The notes under the pieces were generated by a model. It was not told the DNA's origin and did no database searches. It was given only the letters and a program-made list of their open reading frames with translations. Shown in pieces: positions 13,290-26,834 of a stretch of DNA of 64,000 nucleotides; positions within the stretch are counted from its first letter, which is position 1; each line of letters opens with the position of its first letter. This stretch comes from Paramecium octaurelia (Eukaryota > Ciliophora > Oligohymenophorea > Peniculida > Parameciidae). The DNA lies in contig CAJJDP010000189.1 of the NCBI GenBank assembly GCA_905182995.1, positions 3,458 through 67,457 on the forward strand. Direction: 5' to 3'. Both the position numbers and the translations under genes were made by a program.

Positions 13290-15635
13290 TTCTATTTTAT
13301 TATTCAATATGATATAAGCTGTATTTATGAGTAAACATTCTATTCATTACTGATCAATTTAATTTAAATATGTGATTAGAATTATAATCTTTATAAAATA
13401 AATCTTGATTCTAGATTTAATTAATAAAAATTCTATATATATAATGAGTCCCTTGTGAATTAAAATAATAAATTAATAGGTAAAGTTTAATATTAAGATT
13501 GAGGTTTAATTGTAAAAAGTAACACTAAAATGCTTATTAGACAAGGTAAAATTACAATTATATAATATTTATTCTTTTATTCTTAAACTTATAAATAAAA
13601 AATACTATATTTTCTTTAATTCTAATGCAATGGACAGTCTTAAATATGCTATAAATTCTTGATTTTCATTAATTCATCTTGAATTAAGTAATCATTTGAC
13701 CTCTTGTTTAAAATATTGGGTGCGTAAATTAAAATGACTAAACCAAAACTTTTGAAATTCTCAAAAAACATTGTTTTAAAGACTTTAACAAGTTACAGAT
13801 TACTTTCACCAAAAAGCAATTCTCTAAGGTATCACAACAAACAGAAATAACATATAAAATATGCAAAATAGTTTTAAGGTTAAATTTACCTATTTCACAT
13901 TCTTTAATTATATCAAAATTTTAAGTCACTAATTTAGTTGTTATTTATAGAGATATTCAATGCAATTCATATTAGTTTATTGCTCTTCATCTATTAATCT
14001 CTAAATATTATTTCTAGTTGGCCCAATTCAATCTTTAAAAAATAAAATAATTGATTTTACATTTAACTCTCCTCAATAATTCAGGTTGGCTCAAATAATC
14101 GAATTGTTACAGCTTAGAAGAAATAAAAAGGAATTAACTTAAATACCGCTTTTTCAAACTTTCTAAAAATATCATTATTGAAAGAAAATAACAAATTTGA
14201 TTTATATTAGAAGTAAAATAATTTTAGATGAGCAAAACAAACATTACATTGACTAAAATCCTAAGAAATAATAGTTGATTATATTTAATTTATCATATAT
14301 CTTCTATTTGTTTTACAAAAACTCATGTTTTCAATTTAGATGATATTTTCTAAAGCAAAAATAGAATATTCCCAATCTTGCATAAAAATTTTGTTCAATA
14401 AATTCTAGCTTCCAAATACTAATCTGATGAAAAAATGGAATTTTATTACAAAAGGATATTATTTCATATTTTTAGAATTAAAAAATATAAATATTTCATT
14501 ATAAGCATCGAAATTGTTTATTAAATTTTTCTATTGAATTAGATTTGAAAATAAAAGTAATGAAAAAAGCATGTAGATCAATCCCTTTAACCAAACTATC
14601 CTTTGAGATTACATTTTAATAGGGTATTAATTAAGCATTTAAATATAAAGAGAATTATAAATCAAAAAAGCATTTGAATTATTTCTGATAATTGGAGGAA
14701 CATTTTTTATCGAGATATTAACGACTTAACTATATTGGATATATTTATATTGAATATAATTTAAAAATTCAGATGGAATTATGATTAAGTACAGCATTAA
14801 ATGTAGGGTATTACCAAATAAATTGGCTGCCTTAATTAGATGTAAGTAGTATATTTAATAAATTATTCTATTTGCATTTGAAATATAATTTTCAGATCAA
14901 TAAATGTTTTAAAGTCTGAGTTCCTTGCAACTGAAGGTATTAAATAATAATAAATCAAAGCTTTATTTGAATATTAGATTTGTAACTTATTAAAAACAAT
15001 TCATTAATTAATTTGTTAATATCCTGATTTTTGAGAATAATATTTCAATATAATTTTAAGTTATCTTTCAAAAATATATGAACTAAGAGCCAATTTTCAT
15101 ATATTATCTTAAATTATACAGAATTATAAAGGAATTTGTATTAGTAATCAGAACGTTATTAATTAATTAGGTTTTAAAAGGATGATAAAATAAAATATTA
15201 CTATTGATGAATAGGTGGCGTAAATGAATTAAATGACCACTTAATTTCTTATCATAAAAATATGTAAATTCACAGTTTTGGAATGGGTTGATATCAACTT
15301 AAATATCAACTCTAATTCATTATATTATATTTTAATCATATGGATATTACAATTACGAGTAATCTATTTTATTATATTATGAGAATGGTGAAAAAGTTTC
15401 CATTAATATCAAATCTTATAATATCTTTTATATAATTCCACTTTCTTTATAATAATAATGAAAATTTAAATAACTTAAATAAATGCTATTTATTATGTAA
15501 TTAATTAATTTATCAAGCAATCGTTTTGGTTACTTTGAAAGATGTATATTGATCCAATAGATGAATAACCTGATAAATTTATAACTTATTTTCATAATAT
15601 CAAAAACCAATTTTTTGAGATTTGATTTATCCACA
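13290..15635. other. Long AT-rich spacer, no gene seen
   Basis: About 2.3 kb between the VIT-vWA gene and the end of the next minus-strand gene. No coherent frame on either strand and no RNA gene recognised. Part of it (from 14431) is written again after the N at 15867. Confidence 0.5.
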
Positions 15636-17303
15636 TCAGTATTCTCTATATCTTCTTACTTTTAACTGTATACTATCACTCTCATATGTGACTAAATAAC
15701 TTCCATCGTTTGAAATAGTACCAAATAGTCCACAACAATTACCATTATTTTCAATAGATTATTCTGTTTTGAATTAACCATTGCTATGAAGTCTAATTAA
15801 GTTTACGTTTCTTCCATTTTTATTGAGTAGAATTTATTTTGCTTTTATGAATTTCTAAGGGAATAANAAAAATGGAATTTTATTACAAAAGGATATTATT
15901 TCATATTTTTAGAATTAAAAAATATAAATATTTCATTATAAGCATCGAAATTGTTTATTAAATTTTTCTATTGAATTAGATTTGAAAATAAAAGTAATGA
16001 AAAAAGCATGTAGATCAATCCCTTTAACCAAACTATCCTTTGAGATTACATTTTAATAGGGTATTAATTAAGCATTTAAATATAAAGAGAATTATAAATC
16101 AAAAAAGCATTTGAATTATTTCTGATAATTGGAGGAACATTTTTTATCGAGATATTAACGACTTAACTATATTGGATATATTTATATTGAATATAATTTA
16201 AAAATTCAGATGGAATTATGATTAAGTACAGCATTAAATGTAGGGTATTACCAAATAAATTGGCTGCCTTAATTAGATGTAAGTAGTATATTTAATAAAT
16301 TATTCTATTTGCATTTGAAATATAATTTTCAGATCAATAAATGTTTTAAAGTCTGAGTTCCTTGCAACTGAAGGTATTAAATAATAATAAATCAAAGCTT
16401 TATTTGAATATTAGATTTGTAACTTATTAAAAACAATTCATTAATTAATTTGTTAATATCCTGATTTTTGAGAATAATATTTCAATATAATTTTAAGTTA
16501 TCTTTCAAAAATATATGAACTAAGAGCCAATTTTCATATATTATCTTAAATTATACAGAATTATAAAGGAATTTGTATTAGTAATCAGAACGTTATTAAT
16601 TAATTAGGTTTTAAAAGGATGATAAAATAAAATATTACTATTGATGAATAGGTGGCGTAAATGAATTAAATGACCACTTAATTTCTTATCATAAAAATAT
16701 GTAAATTCACAGTTTTGGAATGGGTTGATATCAACTTAAATATCAACTCTAATTCATTATATTATATTTTAATCATATGGATATTACAATTACGAGTAAT
16801 CTATTTTATTATATTATGAGAATGGTGAAAAAGTTTCCATTAATATCAAATCTTATAATATCTTTTATATAATTCCACTTTCTTTATAATAATAATGAAA
16901 ATTTAAATAACTTAAATAAATGCTATTTATTATGTAATTAATTAATTTATCAAGCAATCGTTTTGGTTACTTTGAAAGATGTATATTGATCCAATAGATG
17001 AATAACCTGATAAATTTATAACTTATTTTCATAATATCAAAAACCAATTTTTTGAGATTTGATTTATCCACATCAGTATTCTCTATATCTTCTTACTTTT
17101 AACTGTATACTATCACTCTCATATGTGACTAAATAACTTCCATCGTTTGAAATAGTACCAAATAGTCCACAACAATTACCATTATTTTCAATAGATTATT
17201 CTGTTTTGAATTAACCATTGCTATGAAGTCTAATTAAGTTTACGTTTCTTCCATTTTTATTGAGTAGAATTTATTTTGCTTTTATGAATTTCTAAGGGAA
17301 TAA
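14431..17303. repeat. Unmerged contig overlap 4 (14431-15866 = 15868-17303)
   Basis: Direct copies of about 1436 bp around the single N at 15867. Sequence after 17303 continues uniquely into the zinc-cluster/WD40 gene. Confidence 0.9.
15636..15866 (-). CDS. Redundant C-terminal copy of the 17073-19331 gene
   Basis: Equals 17073-17303 with an offset of 1437: the last 76 codons plus stop. Cut by the N at 15867. Confidence 0.85.
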
Positions 17304-19331
17304 TGATGTACAACCCGAATTTGATTTAATGTCTACTTCTTATTCAGTTTTAATAAATTATTAACTTGCTATATTTAATTGATAGATATGCATAATATTT
17401 ATTGTTTCCTATTAAAATGTAAACATCTAATCAGTTACAAAACATAAACTATAGCCATTCCTTTCAACTGATATCTTTTAGATTATGTTCCATCTTTAAT
17501 TATTATCTTATGAGATGATTAATATTAATTTATCCCCATCACATGATATCAACGTATTTTATGATATATTCAATGATAAACATCTAATATAGCCTGTATG
17601 ATCTGATATTGTCTAATTGCATTTCCATTATTAATTATTTTAAACCCAAAATTTAATAGTTTTATCATAACTACCAGATATGATACAGTCTTCTTAATTG
17701 TTCATAATTAAACAATTAACCTAACAAGTGTGACCTTCTAATTTTTGATAACTCTACCATTATTTCTAATTATTCTCCTTCCAGAGTATTATTTACTAAT
17801 CACCACCAGCAGATAAAAAAGAAGAAGACTTTTACATGAAATATAAACAATAAATCTTACTCGAATGCTTCTTAAGTAATTAAATTTCTTTTAATTATCC
17901 AAAATTAAATTCAAAAACTTTGATTGATCCATCATTTTACCCAACAATTAAAATTGATGAGTCATAATTAAATGCAAATGCTTAACATAGAGAACTTTCT
18001 GAAATTTAGGAAACTATTTCATAAGTAAATGGCTTGAAAATTTAAGGTAAAATGATTTCCTTATGAAGTTATAACTGAAGGGTGATAATTTAAGATTATA
18101 AGGAGAAAGATTATTATATTTATGATTCAACATCAATCTTCTTTTAATTAAGTTTTTGGTTTGGAACGAATGACTTAACCGTGGATGTAATAAGTTATGG
18201 AAAAGTAGAGTTTATTAAATTTTAGAGCTGATGCATTTGAGAACAAACGATTGAATCAATAGCTTAATCTTTGGATTAAAATTCTTATTCTATCATGCGA
18301 TTAACCAGAGCTAATCTATTTTATGAACTAAGAAGATCAACAATATTAATTAGATCTTCTTTACTTACTGCTTCCCATGTTTTTTAAAGTAACTTATGAT
18401 GATATTGGAGATCATTATTTTCTATTTAAACTTTCATTTAAATTGATTCAATTAATTACTCAAATTACTTTAAAATTACTTCTCTGAAGTCCTTGAGTTA
18501 AAGAATTAATTAAGATTGTTTACTCAAAGTATTGCTATAATAAACATTAAAGAATGTCAAAGCCTATTCAGCATGCTTCTACCACATCTTTTGTAATTGT
18601 CTTAAATTAGTATATTAAATAACATATTCAGGAACACATTCAAGACAAGCTAATCTATTTTGGATACTTTTTTATTCGGATAGATCAACGAAAGTTATTT
18701 CTTATTCATGCTTATCACAAATCCAATCTGCTTTTATCTATGTCTACTAATCAATAAAAGAACCAATATTAAATAGTTAATTCAAAGCTTCGCTCTATTC
18801 GCCAACGTTTAATCTTTAGATTAATTGTTAACATTTTTACAACATTTTTTCATTGAATAGATTACCAATTTAACTTAAAATTGATTATTGTAATTCTTAA
18901 AAATTAATATATTATCCAATAATTGAACTTTTATCTAAATCTACATTCTCTAACTGATCAATCGAAGTATCAATTAACACTTTCTAGAATTACTTTGAGG
19001 ATTACTCTATAATATTGACACCAGAATCTATATTCTCCTTAATTTTATCGATTTATAGATTGAAATTCAGCCCAAGATTTTCCAAGTTTTATTTTAAGTC
19101 ATTCAAAATTGCTACATTTTACTTGTTAATGGATTCTTTTTCCTCTAGTATTCCTAACTTTTTTTCTTGAAGATATTTCTTGGCATCATCTATTAACACT
19201 AAATCCTTCTTTTTTTCAACCACACACTTATGACAAAGTTTTACTATCTTTTAATCTTATTTAGATCTTGAAAGGAAGGTAACAAATTCATTATGATCAA
19301 GACAACGAGATATTGTATTTTATTAATCCAT
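17073..19331 (-). CDS. Zinc-cluster / coiled-coil / WD40 protein, 752 residues
   Basis: Complete intron-less frame of 753 codons, ATG 19331 to TGA 17073-17075. The N-terminus has a B-box-like cluster (Cys10, His13, then Cys33, His34, Cys36 in KLCHKC). A long Gln/Lys/Glu-rich helical segment follows to about residue 430, with a second Cys/His patch near IKADWICDKHE. WD40 blades occupy about residues 440-650, with endings DGSIKVFEF, QQIILWK and KTIKFWV. The C-terminal family module is NGYSLCFVTDQMFTFQ, KNGRNVNLIRL, then ISNDGSYLVTYE and LKVRRYREY before the stop. The architecture matches the gene at 2-1435 and resembles TRIM-like scaffolds without a recognisable RING. Function unknown. Confidence 0.9.
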
Positions 19332-20570
19332 AAATGAATTATAATTAAAATAGTAATTAATTTCCAAAAAATTATTCCTTAGTTATGAATTATAATAGAA
19401 ATACAAAATAATAATATAGATTCAAACTAATTGTTATTACAAATTAATAAATATTCTTGAAGAGTTAATATGTGTTATTTATACAAATCTATTATTTAAG
19501 TATAAATAGCCTCCTGTAAAGTTAGAATTCAAGCAATTTGCAATTACCTTGGTTTTAACATCTATCTAAATAAAAATAGGAATATAGTGTATTTAACTAC
19601 TAGAATTACCTTTCATCATATTTTAATTTTGGATTATAAACTAATAAAAGTAGAATTGCTAACCTTTCAATAATTAAACTATTTAATCTACTTTATCAAC
19701 TTAATTCTGCAAGAAACTCTCAAATCTAAGTCTTCTTTATTATTGGAAATGTTTTCAATTAAAATTTTTCAATAGGAATGTAAAATAACGTTCTCTCTCT
19801 TTTCTTACTCACTATATTTAATTTAATTAAATTTATTAGCAAGTGTCCATTTAAATTAATATCAAAACTTAAATACTATTTAATCATTAAACTTTAATGA
19901 ATAGATTAATGCATTATTGTTTATATTGGTAATTAGCTTTGAATTTTATAATCTTTTGTACTCTATAAGGTGATAATTTTATAAAAGAAGAAATCATTAA
20001 TTAAAATAAGAATTAGGAAATGTAGATGTAGTTTATTAAGCGGTATAAAGCATCATCCCAAAATGTTAGCTTGAGAAATAACAGTAATAATTGGATCACG
20101 ATACTTTGATAAAAAAAAGTTGAAAATTTTTAATAGCACTCAAAATTGGAACAAAATGTTATTTATGAAGTAGAGAATTGTAAGAGAGATAAACAAAAAT
20201 ATTCACAAATTCTAATAAATCTCTAAAATTAATTTTCTTAAATAATAGTATATACATATCTAAGTTAATTTATTTCAAGAATGGGTTTTTTTAAAATGAT
20301 GCTCAAGACTTTGGTTCTTATGAAAAATTAATAAGTTTAGTTAATATACAAGAAGAATATTAAATTGGGAAAATAATCTTATAAGAAAACATAGTTAGAT
20401 AATGCTAACAAAATATTTGTTTTTCTTAGCTCAAAGTGAAATGTAAACTATCAATTTGTAAAGTTGGTTATTTTCATTTATTTGGTGATCTATAGAGTAA
20501 ATCTCTTCTGTAAAAATTACCAATTAAGATTCTAAAAGCAAAAATATTCCTTCGTAAATTATTTCATCTT
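19332..20570. other. AT-rich spacer, no gene seen
   Basis: About 1.2 kb upstream of the zinc-cluster/WD40 gene, which would contain its promoter. No motif can be defended. Confidence 0.5.
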
Positions 20571-23500
20571 ATACTGTTGTTGTAAATAGGCAATGGAAAA
20601 AATTTAGGGTGAACATTACATATCTCATTTACCTTTGAGTGCTATCAACGGAATTATGTACATTGACATTAACTTCAATTTAAGATTCCAAATATTTTTG
20701 AATATATTCAACCTTACTTAACTTTAATTATCTAATGTAATATCTTTACAAAACTCTAAAATATTGATGGCCTGTATAGATATAGATTTAATAAACTATA
20801 GATTCCTCTTATCATCCTCTTTACCAATAACTATTTTCAATAAGTTCTTAAATATTGTTAGCAACTATACTTTCGTCTGAGCCTGAACAAGAAATTAAAA
20901 TAACATTACTTTCTTTCACATTTTTTCAGTCACTTCCCCATCTATCCTAGATTGATCATTTTAGTAAAAGGAGATAGGTTTTAGACTACCAAAAAGCTTA
21001 TAATTTAAATTGCAGGACTGAAGGCTAATTAAATTGTTAGCTGATCATTATCTTACTTTATAGTTGTTTACTTCAATTAAATTAATCAGCCCTCTTTTGA
21101 TTTAATGAGAATAATTCTTTGTTCTTTCATACTTCACTATTGATATTTAAGTCAAAATCTTTGGTAATTCTCTTTTATAAGATTTATTTCAATTATACAG
21201 CCATTTTATTCATATACTTTAATAACATTCTAAAAACTAATCTAAATCTACAAGTTATTTAGTATAGTTTAATTCATAGAAGAGGTTTCTTAAGCTACTA
21301 TCCTATAATTTTGAATTAATTATCCAGTAATTCCGTGTTTAAATTTTATTGAATATACTAATTACATTTGTGTTCATCATAAGTCTAGGCATGGAAATGC
21401 TCCCATAAACTTGCTTTTTTTTTTTGCAAATTACTGTTCAATTAAAATTGGAATTTACGATTGAGGACACATTATAACCTGTATTTATTAAATTTTTAAA
21501 TTTCCTGCCATAATGGTATTAATCAAAGAACACTAATAATTTTAATGAATACAATATGGCTTGGTTGATTATTTCTGATTATTGAATTTTGCACCTTTCT
21601 TAAAAATATATACTGTAATTTTCATTTAAGGAGTGATTTTGTAAAATCTTACAGTCCTAATAAGATTAGAACAATTCTATTACATAATCTTAATAAAAGT
21701 GTTTAAAATTCACGTCCCACTTTCTAGAAATTATCTATTAAAAATCGTTTTGAGAAAACAGGAACTTAACTTAGTAATGCGTAAGAGGATATTTTTAATA
21801 TTAAATTCTGTAAATAATAATCTTCAGTAAATTATATTAAGTTAATAACTAAAATCCTTAGAAACCTCTAAATAATTAGGCTGTGCCTCTAAGAGCATTT
21901 TAAAGTTGTATTTGATTAAAATTAAGATTAGTTGAAAAATTGTTTTTATGAGTAAACAATTGCATTTTTGTCATTATTTAGACTAATTAATATAATAAAA
22001 CTAGGCAGTGGAATCTAATTACAAAAATAATCTAATAAAGATAGGTTATTTGTGAAGTTATTAAAAATGGAAGATGGTGTGACTTTATCTTTTGAGTCTA
22101 ACTTTAATTNATACTGTTGTTGTAAATAGGCAATGGAAAAAATTTAGGGTGAACATTACATATCTCATTTACCTTTGAGTGCTATCAACGGAATTATGTA
22201 CATTGACATTAACTTCAATTTAAGATTCCAAATATTTTTGAATATATTCAACCTTACTTAACTTTAATTATCTAATGTAATATCTTTACAAAACTCTAAA
22301 ATATTGATGGCCTGTATAGATATAGATTTAATAAACTATAGATTCCTCTTATCATCCTCTTTACCAATAACTATTTTCAATAAGTTCTTAAATATTGTTA
22401 GCAACTATACTTTCGTCTGAGCCTGAACAAGAAATTAAAATAACATTACTTTCTTTCACATTTTTTCAGTCACTTCCCCATCTATCCTAGATTGATCATT
22501 TTAGTAAAAGGAGATAGGTTTTAGACTACCAAAAAGCTTATAATTTAAATTGCAGGACTGAAGGCTAATTAAATTGTTAGCTGATCATTATCTTACTTTA
22601 TAGTTGTTTACTTCAATTAAATTAATCAGCCCTCTTTTGATTTAATGAGAATAATTCTTTGTTCTTTCATACTTCACTATTGATATTTAAGTCAAAATCT
22701 TTGGTAATTCTCTTTTATAAGATTTATTTCAATTATACAGCCATTTTATTCATATACTTTAATAACATTCTAAAAACTAATCTAAATCTACAAGTTATTT
22801 AGTATAGTTTAATTCATAGAAGAGGTTTCTTAAGCTACTATCCTATAATTTTGAATTAATTATCCAGTAATTCCGTGTTTAAATTTTATTGAATATACTA
22901 ATTACATTTGTGTTCATCATAAGTCTAGGCATGGAAATGCTCCCATAAACTTGCTTTTTTTTTTTGCAAATTACTGTTCAATTAAAATTGGAATTTACGA
23001 TTGAGGACACATTATAACCTGTATTTATTAAATTTTTAAATTTCCTGCCATAATGGTATTAATCAAAGAACACTAATAATTTTAATGAATACAATATGGC
23101 TTGGTTGATTATTTCTGATTATTGAATTTTGCACCTTTCTTAAAAATATATACTGTAATTTTCATTTAAGGAGTGATTTTGTAAAATCTTACAGTCCTAA
23201 TAAGATTAGAACAATTCTATTACATAATCTTAATAAAAGTGTTTAAAATTCACGTCCCACTTTCTAGAAATTATCTATTAAAAATCGTTTTGAGAAAACA
23301 GGAACTTAACTTAGTAATGCGTAAGAGGATATTTTTAATATTAAATTCTGTAAATAATAATCTTCAGTAAATTATATTAAGTTAATAACTAAAATCCTTA
23401 GAAACCTCTAAATAATTAGGCTGTGCCTCTAAGAGCATTTTAAAGTTGTATTTGATTAAAATTAAGATTAGTTGAAAAATTGTTTTTATGAGTAAACAAT

Positions 23501-23649
23501 TGCATTTTTGTCATTATTTAGACTAATTAATATAATAAAACTAGGCAGTGGAATCTAATTACAAAAATAATCTAATAAAGATAGGTTATTTGTGAAGTTA
23601 TTAAAAATGGAAGATGGTGTGACTTTATCTTTTGAGTCTAACTTTAATT
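20571..23649. repeat. Unmerged contig overlap 5 (20571-22109 = 22111-23649)
   Basis: Direct copies of about 1539 bp around the single N at 22110. Confidence 0.9.
20625..21415 (-). pseudogene. Decayed minus-strand coding sequence, unassigned
   Basis: The minus strand gives protein-like blocks in changing frames: ASLWEHFHAQTYDEHKCN, CNLNYKLFGSLKPISFY, then LISCSGSDESIVANNIQ and SKVEYIQKYLESQIEV. They are separated by TGA stops and one- or two-base shifts. In-frame TAA/TAG fits Gln. No single frame or set of tiny introns joins them convincingly, so decay is the simplest reading. The family is not recognised. Copies of the same DNA appear at about 22165-22955 and, in part, from 24179. Confidence 0.3.
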
Positions 23650-25643
23650 GACAAATAATTAAAATTCTGTTCAATATAGTTGAATAGATTTTAATTAAAG
23701 ACTATCATGTTTTAAAAATTCCCTTTTTTCTTGAGGTTAGTCAAATTGATTTACATGATTTGATCAATTTGAGAACATGTCTCTCCATTCACAATATGAG
23801 AGTTATTGATATTAATAATTTATATTAAATTAAAAATAGATTTCTAGTATTTATTATATATGTAGAATTTTATCAATATTGATTATTTAATATATCATAT
23901 ATAAAATAACTCTAAATGAATTTAAATTTTCGTGAATTTAGCTATGGCTGCATTTTTACCTTTTGAAATAATTAGTTATGATTTAAAACCTTAAATTTAA
24001 ACAATAACTCTAATTTGTTAACAATACTTAATTATTAAAGGCAAATTTATAAATAACACTCTTAAAATCATCTATAATCTGCTAATATAGGAACCATTCC
24101 CATGTTATATTCAGACATAATTTTCAGTTAATAGTTATTTATCTATGTACTTTCTAATCACGAACTGCCTCTCAGAANTTTTATAAGATTTATTTCAATT
24201 ATACAGCCATTTTATTCATATACTTTAATAACATTCTAAAAACTAATCTAAATCTACAAGTTATTTAGTATAGTTTAATTCATAGAAGAGGTTTCTTAAG
24301 CTACTATCCTATAATTTTGAATTAATTATCCAGTAATTCCGTGTTTAAATTTTATTGAATATACTAATTACATTTGTGTTCATCATAAGTCTAGGCATGG
24401 AAATGCTCCCATAAACTTGCTTTTTTTTTTTGCAAATTACTGTTCAATTAAAATTGGAATTTACGATTGAGGACACATTATAACCTGTATTTATTAAATT
24501 TTTAAATTTCCTGCCATAATGGTATTAATCAAAGAACACTAATAATTTTAATGAATACAATATGGCTTGGTTGATTATTTCTGATTATTGAATTTTGCAC
24601 CTTTCTTAAAAATATATACTGTAATTTTCATTTAAGGAGTGATTTTGTAAAATCTTACAGTCCTAATAAGATTAGAACAATTCTATTACATAATCTTAAT
24701 AAAAGTGTTTAAAATTCACGTCCCACTTTCTAGAAATTATCTATTAAAAATCGTTTTGAGAAAACAGGAACTTAACTTAGTAATGCGTAAGAGGATATTT
24801 TTAATATTAAATTCTGTAAATAATAATCTTCAGTAAATTATATTAAGTTAATAACTAAAATCCTTAGAAACCTCTAAATAATTAGGCTGTGCCTCTAAGA
24901 GCATTTTAAAGTTGTATTTGATTAAAATTAAGATTAGTTGAAAAATTGTTTTTATGAGTAAACAATTGCATTTTTGTCATTATTTAGACTAATTAATATA
25001 ATAAAACTAGGCAGTGGAATCTAATTACAAACATAATCTAATAAAGATAGGTTATTTGTGAAGTTATTAAAAATGGAAGATGGTGTGACTTTATCTTTTG
25101 AGTCTAACTTTAATTGACAAATAATTAAAATTCTGTTCAATATAGTTGAATAGATTTTAATTAAAGACTATCATGTTTTAAAAATTCCCTTTTTTCTTGA
25201 GGTTAGTCAAATTGATTTACATGATTTGATCAATTTGAGAACATGTCTCTCCATTCACAATATGAGAGTTATTGATATTAATAATTTATATTAAATTAAA
25301 AATAGATTTCTAGTATTTATTATATATGTAGAATTTTATCAATATTGATTATTTAATATATCATATATAAAATAACTCTAAATGAATTTAAATTTTCGTG
25401 AATTTAGCTATGGCTGCATTTTTACCTTTTGAAATAATTAGTTATGATTTAAAACCTTAAATTTAAACAATAACTCTAATTTGTTAACAATACTTAATTA
25501 TTAAAGGCAAATTTATAAATAACACTCTTAAAATCATCTATAATCTGCTAATATAGGAACCATTCCCATGTTATATTCAGACATAATTTTCAGTTAATAG
25601 TTATTTATCTATGTACTTTCTAATCACGAACTGCCTCTCAGAA
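22713..25643. repeat. Unmerged contig overlap 6 (22713-24177 = 24179-25643)
   Basis: Direct copies of about 1465 bp around the single N at 24178. With overlap 5, part of this DNA (21173-22109) is written three times. One base differs: A at 22026 and 23566 but C at 25032. Confidence 0.9.
24111..24177 (-). CDS. Redundant C-terminal tip of the 25577-26656 WD40 gene
   Basis: Equals 25577-25643 with an offset of 1466, the last 21 codons plus stop. Cut by the N at 24178. Confidence 0.8.
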
Positions 25644-26656
25644 TCACTCCAACTTATCAAATATTGTCCATCATCACTGACAACACCATAGATTTCTCCC
25701 CAATACTATTATTTAATTTCAATTGCTTAAACTAATTCAAAGTCAAAATCGTCTTCACTTTAGTTTTTGGCTTGTTTTTAAATCTCCTAATTAACTACCT
25801 TCTTATTTACACTGATAAAGTTTAGATTATGACCATTTTTACTCAAAAAAAACCTTTTTTAAGGCCTATAAATTATTGGAAAGTAATAATCACAAGCTTA
25901 ATTTGCTCCTTTAACTGAAAGTTCTCTTAGCTTTTAGAAAGATTCATCTTATTATCGCTTATAAATCCACAATGATGAGGACCTTAACTGAAAAGCAAAT
26001 ATATCTCTAGTAATAAAGCCGATGCGATATCCAAATCCATTACTTATAATTTATTTAATTTCCCAATAAGAATCATTGTTCTGTTTTGTTATCACAATTA
26101 CCCATCTTCTATGAGTACATGAGATCACTTCATCACTGTAAGGATTAATCGACAATCCATATATGTCTCCAAGGTAAGAATTTTAATACTCGTTAATTAT
26201 TTAAGACTTCTGCCATTGATTATTATTGCTTTTCCAAAAAATGATAGCACCATCATCACAACCAGATACAAATATATTCTCTTGATTTGGATGTAATGCT
26301 AAACAATTTATTGGTTTCTCATGTTCCTGCAATCGTTGTATATACTTAGAGGATGAAGCAAGATGAAATGATGAAATCTTTATGGAATTATCTTTTGAGG
26401 TAGAAAAATAATTGGTTTTCAACCTACATATAGTAAGAGTGGTGACTAATTTCTGATGTATCGTTACAACTTATAACTGCTTCATTTAATCTTAAAAAAA
26501 CTAATAAAGGTACACAGCTTTATCACATGCAGCTAAAATTAGATCGTTACTATTATTAATGGCTATAGCTTTACAATCCTAAGACTGATAAATATTTTGT
26601 GAATTAATTGGCTCAAAGGAGAATTAATCTTAAATATGGTCTTTATTAAAAATCAT
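25577..26656 (-). CDS. WD40-repeat protein, 359 residues
   Basis: Complete intron-less frame of 360 codons, ATG 26656 to TGA 25577-25579. Blade-like segments include CKAIAINNSNDLILAACD, NSIKISSF and HEKPINCLALHPNQ followed by SGCDDGAIIFWK. The C-terminal family module is clear: YRIGFITRDIFAFQL, LSKNGHNLNFISV, then VVSDDGQYLISWS and FVIRKYIDK, with a short tail LLTENYV. Like the genes at 3895 and 7716 it has no zinc cluster or coiled coil. A scaffold role is inferred from the fold only. The ATG chosen is preceded by open but non-protein-like sequence. Confidence 0.88.
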
Positions 26657-26834
26657 ATATTTTATAAATTATTTATAAAATCTAGCAAAATGAAGTGAAA
26701 TATTTGTTAATATTCTATTAAAATAATATAACAATACAAACATAGAAATAAGTCACATATTACAAAATTGAACAATTTTATTCGTCTGGAGCATATTACA
26801 GAAGCTTGTACAATACATATAAGTATTCGCGATA

